From contig JBJXGO010000104.1 in NCBI GenBank assembly GCA_046160345.1, positions 1 through 5,270 of the forward strand: DNA of 5,270 nucleotides, in the 5' to 3' direction. A program made the translations under genes and the position numbers. The notes under the pieces were generated by a model. It ran no database searches and was not told the DNA's origin. It worked only from the letters and a program-made list of their open reading frames with translations. Every line of letters begins with the position of its first letter. The first letter of the stretch is position 1. The DNA comes from M3007 sp046160345. GTDB lineage: Bacteria; Bacteroidota; Bacteroidia; Chitinophagales; Saprospiraceae. Below are positions 1-5,270 of this stretch, piece by piece.

Positions 1-2
1 TT

Positions 3-410
3 GTGAGTTTCGGGGCGGATGGAATGATACCGCACGAATGGGTATATGAGAACATGACACCAGTCATATACGAAGACACTTTTACGCAGAACCTTTCCAA
101 ATTGTTTTGGCTGTGCCTGTTGCCCGCTTACGCTGAAGTGTACCTGACAGTGATATGGATAAAATGTGTGATCAAAAAAAATGTCCTTTACAAAGGGGTT
201 CAAAATGTCCCTGTTTACATCCAAGATAGAACGTTGTCGGTTGGGTATAGGCAGACCGGATACGCGGACGAAGACATATTTGTGAGCGTCCCGGCGCATA
301 GGCATCAGGTTGCTCTTATAATCAAGGGGACTATAAGCCTTGCAATTGCCGTGACCCTTGGTTTCGTACACTACTACTTCATTTTAAGGGCCTTGCACTA
401 TCTAAAATGA
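3..410 (+). CDS. Hypothetical protein with two membrane segments (5' end uncertain)
   Basis: I do not recognise this 135-residue protein. Two hydrophobic stretches, about residues 33-53 and 103-127, look like membrane-spanning helices. The roughly 50 residues between them are polar and include a tyrosine- and valine-rich piece (about 63-95) that could form a small beta-rich domain on one side of the membrane. The reading frame is open to the left edge, so the GTG at 3 may not be the true start and the gene may begin upstream; an in-frame ATG at 24 is another candidate. The stop (408-410) is one base before the next ATG, so the two genes are probably translated together. Nothing in the sequence gives a function. 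Confidence 0.55.
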   Translation: MSFGADGMIPHEWVYENMTPVIYEDTFTQNLSKLFWLCLLPAYAEVYLTVIWIKCVIKKNVLYKGVQNVPVYIQDRTLSVGYRQTGYADEDIFVSVPAHRHQVALIIKGTISLAIAVTLGFVHYYFILRALHYLK

Positions 411-411
411 T

Positions 412-972
412 ATGGTCTTAACTCCTACAATATTTTCTATGTTTAAATCAAAGAAACAATCGGCAATTAAAGCCTTTGAAAAACAAAGAGAGAAAATAGG
501 GCAATTGACAGAAGACAACTTCGTCTACTGGCTTATAGAAACTTGTGATATAATAAAGACCTATATTGGGAAAGATACGGTTCAGGAAAATGGGCTTATC
601 GCGTTATTTAAGTATTCTAGTGTTCCTCCGGGTGTAGTCACCCAAATGATTAAACACAGATCAAAAGACATTGAACGCTTGATAGAAACCTGCATTAGTT
701 ATGTCAAAGAGCATGGGGTGAGCAAAGACCACAGCGAAGTTAATAAGCCTTTAGAATTTATCTCAGTTGCAATAACTATAGGCGCTATAATTTTTGCAGC
801 GGGTTGGTATTTTGCCGATTTGAAAACGGAAAATAAATTTAGGGATCAAGAAAAAAGAATTGAACAGTTGCAAAAACAAACAGATGTTTTGCAAGATTCA
901 ATGCAGATTCTTAAAACGAGAAATCAAACGACTGACGTTGACCGCGCAATTAAAGCCAATAGCAAAAACTAG
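412..972 (+). CDS. Hypothetical single-pass membrane protein with C-terminal coiled coil
   Basis: I do not recognise this 186-residue protein. The N-terminal part (about 1-110) is mostly charged and helical in character. A single hydrophobic segment at about 114-135 follows, ending in an aromatic patch (GWYF). After it comes a Lys/Glu/Gln-rich heptad-like stretch at about 143-170 that should form a coiled coil. This suggests a membrane-anchored protein that forms oligomers or binds a partner through the coiled coil. The ATG at 412 follows the previous stop by one base; an in-frame ATG at 439 is an alternative start that would drop nine residues. The gene is AT-rich: three 60-base lines counted by hand (481-600 and 841-900) give about 34% GC, against about 53% for two lines in the next gene. 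Its role is unknown. Confidence 0.65.
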   Translation: MVLTPTIFSMFKSKKQSAIKAFEKQREKIGQLTEDNFVYWLIETCDIIKTYIGKDTVQENGLIALFKYSSVPPGVVTQMIKHRSKDIERLIETCISYVKEHGVSKDHSEVNKPLEFISVAITIGAIIFAAGWYFADLKTENKFRDQEKRIEQLQKQTDVLQDSMQILKTRNQTTDVDRAIKANSKN

Positions 973-1044
973 AAACACAAGTGGAAGTGCCATAAAAGGA
1001 TTTAGTGTAAAATCGTATATAGTTACCTAAAATTCATCACCCCT

Positions 1045-2658
1045 ATGGAGATTTCTACCTATAAAAAAGCCTCGCTACAAATACCCAACGACCTCCGGTA
1101 TCTAAACGTCGCCATTAATTTTGTTTTGCAAAATGCCCTGCTCCGGGGCTTTGCAGAAAAACAACTTGATGCTATTGAACTGGCGGTCGAGGAAGCGGTA
1201 AGCAATGTGATCCGGCATGCTTTCAAGGCAGAAGATCAGGCCGAATTCGCCGTCATTTGTGAGCAAATACCCTTGGGCCTGAAAATCATTGTCAAAGATC
1301 AAGGGATGCCCTTCGATCCGATGGTGCTTCCTGAATATGATCCTTCATTGCTCAAAAAGGATGCGCCGATACAGGGGCTTGGCTGGTACCTTATGCAGCG
1401 CAGCATGGATGAAGTGATTTTTTACAACCTTGGCCCGGAGGGCAAGGAGATTCACCTGATCAAATATTTATACGAAAAAACAGAAGAAGAATTACCCGAA
1501 GAAGAGCGCACTAAACCTCGTAGGTTTTTAAAACCTACGAGGTTTGCAGAAGAAGACGAAGATTTGAAAACCGCCCCCGAAGAACAGGCCCTTATTATTC
1601 CAGAGAAGCAAGTGCCTGTGACCTTGAAGCCCACCCCGTTTAAAGTCCGTAAAGCAAAACCTTCAGATGCCATCGGGATCGCCAAATGTGCCTACGACGC
1701 ATACGGGTATTCCTATAAAGAGTACGTCTATTACCCAGAGCGCCTCAACCAAATGATCGCTGATGGTGGCATCATATCGGTAGTTGCGGTCACCAAAGAT
1801 GAAAAGGAGGAGCTCATTGCGCACGCTGCACTGGTCTTTGAGGATCCCGGGGAGAAAATTGCGGAAATGGGCATGGCATTCACCAAAAAATCCCATCAGG
1901 GACAGGGCTGTGGAAAAAAAATGGGCGTGCTATTGGTAAAAGAAGTCTTGAAACATCGCCTAAGGGGATGGTATGCCTACACCACTACGGCCCATATTAT
2001 TTCTCAAAAAACGGCAAATAAAACCGGGGCCAGGGATTGTTGCATTTTATTGGGCGATGCGCCAGCCAGCCGAAAAAACCAAAACTTTTCCGCAACGCCC
2101 GAGCGGGGAACCAGGGTTTACTGTTTTTTGAACACACAGATTTCTGCCTATTTGAAATTACAGTTTCGTAAAAAAAAGATATACGCACCTGCTCAGCACT
2201 TAGAGATCATTCAAAAAATTTATTCCAACTTGGGCGAAAAAGTCAATTTTTTGACGGAGGATACGGCGTTATTGGTGTTGCCCGATATTGCCCCATTGAT
2301 GGACACCTATACAAAACCTGGCAGGCTGTCGGCGAAGATCAAGGTGAAAGTTTATGGCGCGGGCATCGTTCAGCAGGTACAAACCCTGGTGAAAAAGTTG
2401 TGCATTGATAAATATGAAGTGATCACACTGTGTCTAAATTTGCATGATCCGATGACCAGTAAGATAACCCGGGAATTTGAAGATTTGGGGTTTTTTTTCA
2501 TAGGCATTTTACCCGGAGCAAAGAGTGGCGATCAATTGGTATTGCAATATTTAAACAATATCCTGATCAATTATGAAGGCATTCAACTGTACAGCGATTT
2601 TGCCAAAGAATTGCTGGCCTATATCAAAGAACGCGATCCGGTTCGGCATTCAATTTGA
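1045..2658 (+). CDS. RsbW-type ATPase/kinase fused to GNAT acetyltransferase and a C-terminal domain
   Basis: This is a 537-residue multidomain cytoplasmic protein. Residues about 1-142 form a GHKL ATPase domain of the anti-sigma kinase (RsbW/SpoIIAB) type: the N box has E50 and N54 in EAVSN, the G1 box is DQGMPFDP (85-92), and the G2 box is GLGWYLM (111-117). An acidic linker (about 143-197) contains 11 residues (157-167) encoded by a palindromic repeat. Residues about 198-365 look like a GNAT acyltransferase domain: the acetyl-CoA loop Q285-x-x-G288-x-G290 sits before a long helix. Residues about 366-535 have an alpha/beta pattern and a GFFFIGILPG motif (482-491); this may be a degenerate second GNAT-like domain, but I am not sure. 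By family knowledge the N-terminal domain could phosphorylate or sequester a STAS protein such as the one encoded at 4367. The acetylation target is unknown. The start fits the usual RsbW N-terminus; there is no Shine-Dalgarno sequence. The next gene begins six bases after the stop. Confidence 0.88.
   Translation: MEISTYKKASLQIPNDLRYLNVAINFVLQNALLRGFAEKQLDAIELAVEEAVSNVIRHAFKAEDQAEFAVICEQIPLGLKIIVKDQGMPFDPMVLPEYDPSLLKKDAPIQGLGWYLMQRSMDEVIFYNLGPEGKEIHLIKYLYEKTEEELPEEERTKPRRFLKPTRFAEEDEDLKTAPEEQALIIPEKQVPVTLKPTPFKVRKAKPSDAIGIAKCAYDAYGYSYKEYVYYPERLNQMIADGGIISVVAVTKDEKEELIAHAALVFEDPGEKIAEMGMAFTKKSHQGQGCGKKMGVLLVKEVLKHRLRGWYAYTTTAHIISQKTANKTGARDCCILLGDAPASRKNQNFSATPERGTRVYCFLNTQISAYLKLQFRKKKIYAPAQHLEIIQKIYSNLGEKVNFLTEDTALLVLPDIAPLMDTYTKPGRLSAKIKVKVYGAGIVQQVQTLVKKLCIDKYEVITLCLNLHDPMTSKITREFEDLGFFFIGILPGAKSGDQLVLQYLNNILINYEGIQLYSDFAKELLAYIKERDPVRHSI
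1513..1545. repeat. 33-bp perfect palindrome, copy 1, inside a coding sequence
   Basis: Two 16-base arms (1513-1528 and 1530-1545; outer arm AAACCTCGTAGGTTTT) are perfect reverse complements around a single central T at 1529. The copy lies in frame in the kinase-GNAT fusion gene and encodes residues 157-167 (KPRRFLKPTRF), a basic, aromatic patch in an otherwise acidic linker. The length of 33 bases is 11 whole codons, so the downstream frame is kept. The same element occurs at 4308-4340 with A at the centre. No clear target-site duplication is visible in the flanks. Confidence 0.93.
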
Positions 2659-2664
2659 AATAAT

Positions 2665-3837
2665 ATGGAGAACCAAGCACCCACAAAAATTATGGTGGTA
2701 GACGACGAACCACAACTGCAGCGACTTTTCCTGCAACGATTCCGAAGCAATATCAGAAACGAAGAATTTGAACTCTCCTTTGCGCTAAGTGGTGTGGAAG
2801 CGCTGGAAAATTTGCGGCAAGATGCTGGCATTGACATCATCCTGAGCGATATCAACATGCCAGAGATGGACGGGATCACTTTTATTTCGAAGCTCGATGA
2901 AATAAACCCAAGGTTAAAAACAGTGATGGTTTCGGCTTATGGCAATATGAAAAACATTCGGAGCGCTATGAATCACGGTGCTTATGATTTCGTTACCAAG
3001 CCAATTGACTTTGCTGATTTGGAAGCCACTATAAAAAAAGCCATTAAAGAAATAGAACTGCAAAAATTGGCGGCACTTACCAAAAAGAAACTGGAGCAGA
3101 TCCAAAAAGAACTCCACGCCGCCAGCGAAGTCCAGCAATCTATCCTGCCCAAAAACTTTTCCATTTTCCCCGCTGAGTATCCTTTTGACCTTTACGCAGA
3201 AATGATCCCCGCCAAAGAAGTAGGGGGAGATTTTTATGATTTTTTCATGCTGGACAACGAACATTTGGGATTGGTCATTGGTGATGTATCTGGCAAAGGG
3301 ATGGCATCCGCCTTATTTATGGCCATTAGCCGGACCCTGCTCAAAGCGGTTGCACATAAAGGCTATCCACCTGCCGAATGTCTGGAACAGGTCAACTATA
3401 TATTAAGCCAGGACAATCCGACTTGCATGTTCGTTACCCTGTTTTATGGGGTGTTAGACCTTTCCAGCGGAGACCTGAGATATTGCAATGGTGGACATAA
3501 TTTCCCGTACCTCGTACATTCTAAAGGTACAGTATCTGCTTTGGGGGGCAGTAGCAATATTGCCCTCGGTATACTGGAGGATGCCAAATTTGAATCAAAT
3601 ACCATCCGAATCGAAGATGGGCAACCATTGGTCTTATATACGGATGGCATTACAGAAGCCGTCAATCAACAGTTTGAAGAGTTTTCTGAAGAAAATCTCA
3701 TGGCCTATTTGAGTGGGTGCATCAATACCCCCGCCAGGGAAATGATCAAAGAATTGATCCGCGAGGTAAATCAATTCGCCTCCGGCGTGCCGCAGGCAGA
3801 TGATATCACGGCCCTTGTGATCAGGCGTATGGCGTGA
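2665..3837 (+). CDS. Response regulator with PP2C (SpoIIE/RsbU-type) serine phosphatase output
   Basis: This 390-residue protein has a receiver domain at about 6-125: acidic pair D13/D14, phosphoacceptor D62 in the SDINMPEMDG motif, S90 at the switch position and K112 in TKP. A helical, probably coiled-coil linker (about 126-160) leads to a PP2C/SpoIIE phosphatase domain at about 175-388. Metal-binding acidic residues are present: D189 in GGDFYD, D207 in GDVSGKG, D327 in TDGITE and D379/D380 near the C-terminus. It therefore appears catalytically competent, unlike the degenerate PP2C-like domain of E. coli RssB. By family analogy, phosphorylation of D62 controls dephosphorylation of a STAS antagonist, most likely the protein encoded at 4367. 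The gene starts six bases after the upstream stop and ends 13 bases before the next start, so all three are probably one transcript. The histidine kinase that would phosphorylate it is not in the window. Confidence 0.95.
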   Translation: MENQAPTKIMVVDDEPQLQRLFLQRFRSNIRNEEFELSFALSGVEALENLRQDAGIDIILSDINMPEMDGITFISKLDEINPRLKTVMVSAYGNMKNIRSAMNHGAYDFVTKPIDFADLEATIKKAIKEIELQKLAALTKKKLEQIQKELHAASEVQQSILPKNFSIFPAEYPFDLYAEMIPAKEVGGDFYDFFMLDNEHLGLVIGDVSGKGMASALFMAISRTLLKAVAHKGYPPAECLEQVNYILSQDNPTCMFVTLFYGVLDLSSGDLRYCNGGHNFPYLVHSKGTVSALGGSSNIALGILEDAKFESNTIRIEDGQPLVLYTDGITEAVNQQFEEFSEENLMAYLSGCINTPAREMIKELIREVNQFASGVPQADDITALVIRRMA

Positions 3838-3850
3838 AGAACACGAAACT

Positions 3851-4270
3851 ATGAAAAAACAACTCGCCATTACTATAAAGAACGAGCTTCCTGAAATTGC
3901 ACGGGTTGTTCAAGTTTTTGACAGGTTTTGGAAATCACATAACTTGGCCGACAAAGTGGTGAATGCGGTTCACGTCGCTATTGATGAAATGCTCTCTAAT
4001 ATTGTGCGATACGCTTTTGAGGATACGAAAGAACACAAAATTTACATCAAAATAACGTTGACCGGAGCAGCTGTCATCCTCGAAATTCGGGACGATGGAA
4101 AGCCATTCAACCCTTTTTCGTTTGCTCAAACCAAAGTCGATACCGGGAGCATGTTAACGGAAAGACCCATTGGAGGCCTGGGCTTGCACTTGGTCACAAG
4201 CATGATGGATACCTGTGAATACCATTATCTGGATAAGCACAATTGTTCGATCATGAGAAAGAATCATTAA
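3851..4270 (+). CDS. RsbW-like anti-sigma factor serine kinase (GHKL ATPase)
   Basis: This is a 139-residue single-domain cytoplasmic protein of the HATPase_c_2 (RsbW/SpoIIAB) family, and its length is normal for that family. The N box has E46 and N50 in DEMLSN, the G1 box is RDDGKPFNP (80-88), and the G2 box is GGLGLHLV (108-115). These residues bind ATP and Mg2+ in the family, so the kinase should be active. Its expected role is to phosphorylate a serine of the STAS partner encoded at 4367, and to bind and inhibit an output protein when that partner is phosphorylated. No sigma factor lies nearby, so the output is unknown. It is related to the N-terminal domain of the fusion protein encoded at 1045, giving the cluster two kinase-type domains. 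It starts 13 bases after the phosphatase gene, without a clear Shine-Dalgarno sequence. A 96-base gap with a palindrome separates it from the STAS gene. Confidence 0.93.
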   Translation: MKKQLAITIKNELPEIARVVQVFDRFWKSHNLADKVVNAVHVAIDEMLSNIVRYAFEDTKEHKIYIKITLTGAAVILEIRDDGKPFNPFSFAQTKVDTGSMLTERPIGGLGLHLVTSMMDTCEYHYLDKHNCSIMRKNH

Positions 4271-4307
4271 AATCACTATAATCGGGTGCATTTCAAACTT
4301 CCACATA

Positions 4308-4340
4308 AAACCTCGTAGGTTTTAAAAACCTACGAGGTTT
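4308..4340. repeat. 33-bp perfect palindrome, copy 2, intergenic
   Basis: Two 16-base arms (4308-4323 and 4325-4340) pair perfectly around a central A at 4324. The element equals the exact reverse complement of the copy at 1513-1545, and both copies are followed by GC on the right. It occupies a third of the 96-base gap between the kinase and STAS genes and ends 26 bases before the STAS start codon, so the transcript would carry a strong hairpin there. It is not followed by a run of T, so it does not look like a standard intrinsic terminator. Confidence 0.93.
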
Positions 4341-4366
4341 GCGCCCCTTTAATCTGCGTATAAAAT

Positions 4367-4699
4367 ATGAAAATAAGCCAAAGTCAAAAAGACAACATCG
4401 TCGTATTGGCCCTCGAAGGCCGGCTGGACACTCTTACTTCCAGCACTCTCCAGGAGTCCTTGGATGGGCTGATCAATAGTGGCCAGCATCAAATCCTGAT
4501 TGATTGTACCGAACTGCAATTCATTTCCAGTTCCGGACTGCGGGTATTGCTCACTGCAGCCAAACAATTGAACAGCCTTCAGGGAAAGTTCGCCTTGTGT
4601 GCCCTAAAAGATCGAATCAGAGAAGTATTTGATATTGCAGGTTTTACCATGCTGTTTTCAATTTTCTCCGACGTGGCAGCAGCTTTAAAACATTTTTAA
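4367..4699 (+). CDS. STAS-domain anti-sigma factor antagonist (SpoIIAA/RsbV-like)
   Basis: This is a 110-residue protein consisting of a single STAS domain, the usual length for RsbV/SpoIIAA. It opens with the typical strand and GRLD turn (18-21), followed by LIDCTELQFISSSGLRVLL (44-62), the core region that carries the regulatory serine. By alignment with SpoIIAA, S56, just before G57, is the likely phosphorylation site; the aspartate common two residues earlier is a serine (S54) here. The expected cycle is phosphorylation by the kinase at 3851 (and perhaps by the fused kinase at 1045), and dephosphorylation by the PP2C protein at 2665. The unphosphorylated form would bind the kinase and release its client. 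The ATG at 4367 fits the domain edge. The patatin-like gene follows 15 bases after the stop. Confidence 0.95.
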   Translation: MKISQSQKDNIVVLALEGRLDTLTSSTLQESLDGLINSGQHQILIDCTELQFISSSGLRVLLTAAKQLNSLQGKFALCALKDRIREVFDIAGFTMLFSIFSDVAAALKHF

Positions 4700-4714
4700 T
4701 ATTTCGAATTGGAA

Positions 4715-5270
4715 ATGATCAACCAAGATCAAAAAAAGACCCCTAAGGTTGGAATCGTATTGAGTAGCGGAGGGCTAAAGCCGATTTCGTCACTTGCCCT
4801 ATTTGAATTTCTAGAGGAAGAAAAGATAGATGTTGATTTAATGGTAGGATGCAGCGGAGGAGGTGTATTGGCTGCATTTCGGGGAACGGGGTATGATAAT
4901 CAACAAATTATAGCGCTGGCAACAGAATTCTTATCCCAAAAAGTCTTTTCGCATATTGACTATCAAACCCTGCTTAATATTGGCAAGCTGCCTTATGGCA
5001 AATTTGACGTAAGCAAAGGCTTGTTTAAAAAAGGGCTTTTTCTCGATACGAGTCAAAAATTATTTGGTGGGCGCCAACTGGAAGATTTACAAACCAAAAC
5101 CCTGCTTCAGGCAACAGATATCCAAAATGGGGAGGGTGTCATTCTGGAGCGAAGCTCATTGGCCGAGGCTGTTTATGCCTCCTTGGCGATGTACCCCCTC
5201 TTGCCCCCGATTTGTATTGACGGGCGCTGGTTGATAGATGGCGCCTTTTCTTCCCCCTTGCCAGTTTTGG
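4715..5270 (+). CDS. Patatin-like phospholipase (3' end outside window)
   Basis: An open frame from the ATG at 4715 runs off the right edge, giving 185 residues. Three patatin hallmarks are visible in order: a glycine-rich oxyanion-hole region, SSGGLKP (17-23); the nucleophile elbow G45-C-S47-G-G49 (GxSxG); and the catalytic aspartate in D175-G-A. The Ser-Asp dyad is therefore complete and the protein should be an acyl hydrolase or phospholipase of the patatin/RssA group. No signal peptide is seen, which suggests a cytoplasmic protein. The start is bounded: the only in-frame starts after the in-frame stop at 4697-4699 are this ATG and a TTG at 4709, and a weak GGA lies just before the ATG. 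The 15-base spacing suggests co-transcription with the STAS gene. Whether the protein has a further C-terminal domain cannot be seen. Confidence 0.92.
   Translation, partial: MINQDQKKTPKVGIVLSSGGLKPISSLALFEFLEEEKIDVDLMVGCSGGGVLAAFRGTGYDNQQIIALATEFLSQKVFSHIDYQTLLNIGKLPYGKFDVSKGLFKKGLFLDTSQKLFGGRQLEDLQTKTLLQATDIQNGEGVILERSSLAEAVYASLAMYPLLPPICIDGRWLIDGAFSSPLPVL

Noticed and set aside
973..1044. Promoter for the signalling operon in the 72-base gap
   Set aside because: A promoter here is likely on position alone, but I see no convincing Bacteroidota TAnnTTTG -7 box with a paired TTG -33 box, only general AT-rich sequence, so I do not annotate one.
1452..1685. Minus-strand open frame opposite the linker of the kinase-GNAT fusion
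   Set aside because: The peptide is serine-rich low complexity, as expected opposite a Glu/Lys-rich linker, and it includes the reverse reading of the palindrome.
2914..3264. Minus-strand open frame of 116 codons opposite the response regulator gene
   Set aside because: It lies wholly antisense to a gene with complete receiver and PP2C motifs, shows no recognisable domain, and is explained by codon bias on the other strand.
3488..3712. Plus-strand open frame of 74 codons inside the PP2C domain
   Set aside because: It is out of frame within the phosphatase coding region and has no recognisable features.
4308..4340. Palindrome as a rho-independent terminator after the kinase gene
   Set aside because: The sequence after the hairpin is GCGCCCCTTT, with no U-tract, and the same element lies inside a translated gene, so it is better seen as a dispersed repeat.
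1513..4340. The two palindromes as part of a CRISPR array or the ends of one transposon
   Set aside because: There are only two copies 2.8 kb apart, with no regular spacers and no transposase or integrase gene between them; what lies between is mainly signalling genes.

Overview
The window looks like chromosomal DNA from a member of the Bacteroidota, possibly the Saprospiria/Cytophagia side. This is an inference. It rests on the lack of clear Shine-Dalgarno sequences before nearly every start codon, the moderate base composition, the tightly packed same-strand genes, and the protein style. No ribosomal RNA or marker gene is present to settle it. All seven supported genes lie on the + strand.

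Left part (1-972): two unrecognised genes. The first (3-410) encodes a small protein with two membrane segments, and its true start may lie outside the window. The second (412-972) starts one base after the first gene's stop. It encodes a protein with one membrane segment followed by a coiled coil, and it is clearly more AT-rich than what follows. A 72-base gap (973-1044) holds no feature I can defend and separates this pair from the main cluster.

Central part (1045-4699): a partner-switching signalling module. In order it encodes: (i) an unusual 537-residue fusion of an RsbW-type ATPase/kinase domain, a GNAT acetyltransferase domain and a C-terminal region of uncertain fold; (ii) a response regulator whose output is a SpoIIE/RsbU-type PP2C phosphatase; (iii) a stand-alone RsbW-type kinase; (iv) a STAS anti-sigma-factor antagonist. 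By family knowledge, the kinase would phosphorylate the STAS protein on a serine, the phosphatase would remove the phosphate in response to phosphorylation of its receiver domain, and the free STAS protein would then capture the kinase or another partner. No sigma factor and no sensor histidine kinase are in the window, so input and output are unknown.

Right part (4715-5270): the 5' portion of a patatin-like phospholipase gene, cut by the window end, 15 bases after the STAS gene and probably co-transcribed with it.

The most striking non-genic signal is a perfect 33-base palindrome present twice. One copy (1513-1545) lies inside the kinase-GNAT fusion gene, keeps the frame and encodes 11 residues of the linker. 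The other (4308-4340) lies in the gap between the stand-alone kinase and STAS genes. The two differ only at the central base, so one is the exact reverse complement of the other. This looks like a small dispersed palindromic element that has entered a coding sequence without breaking it.
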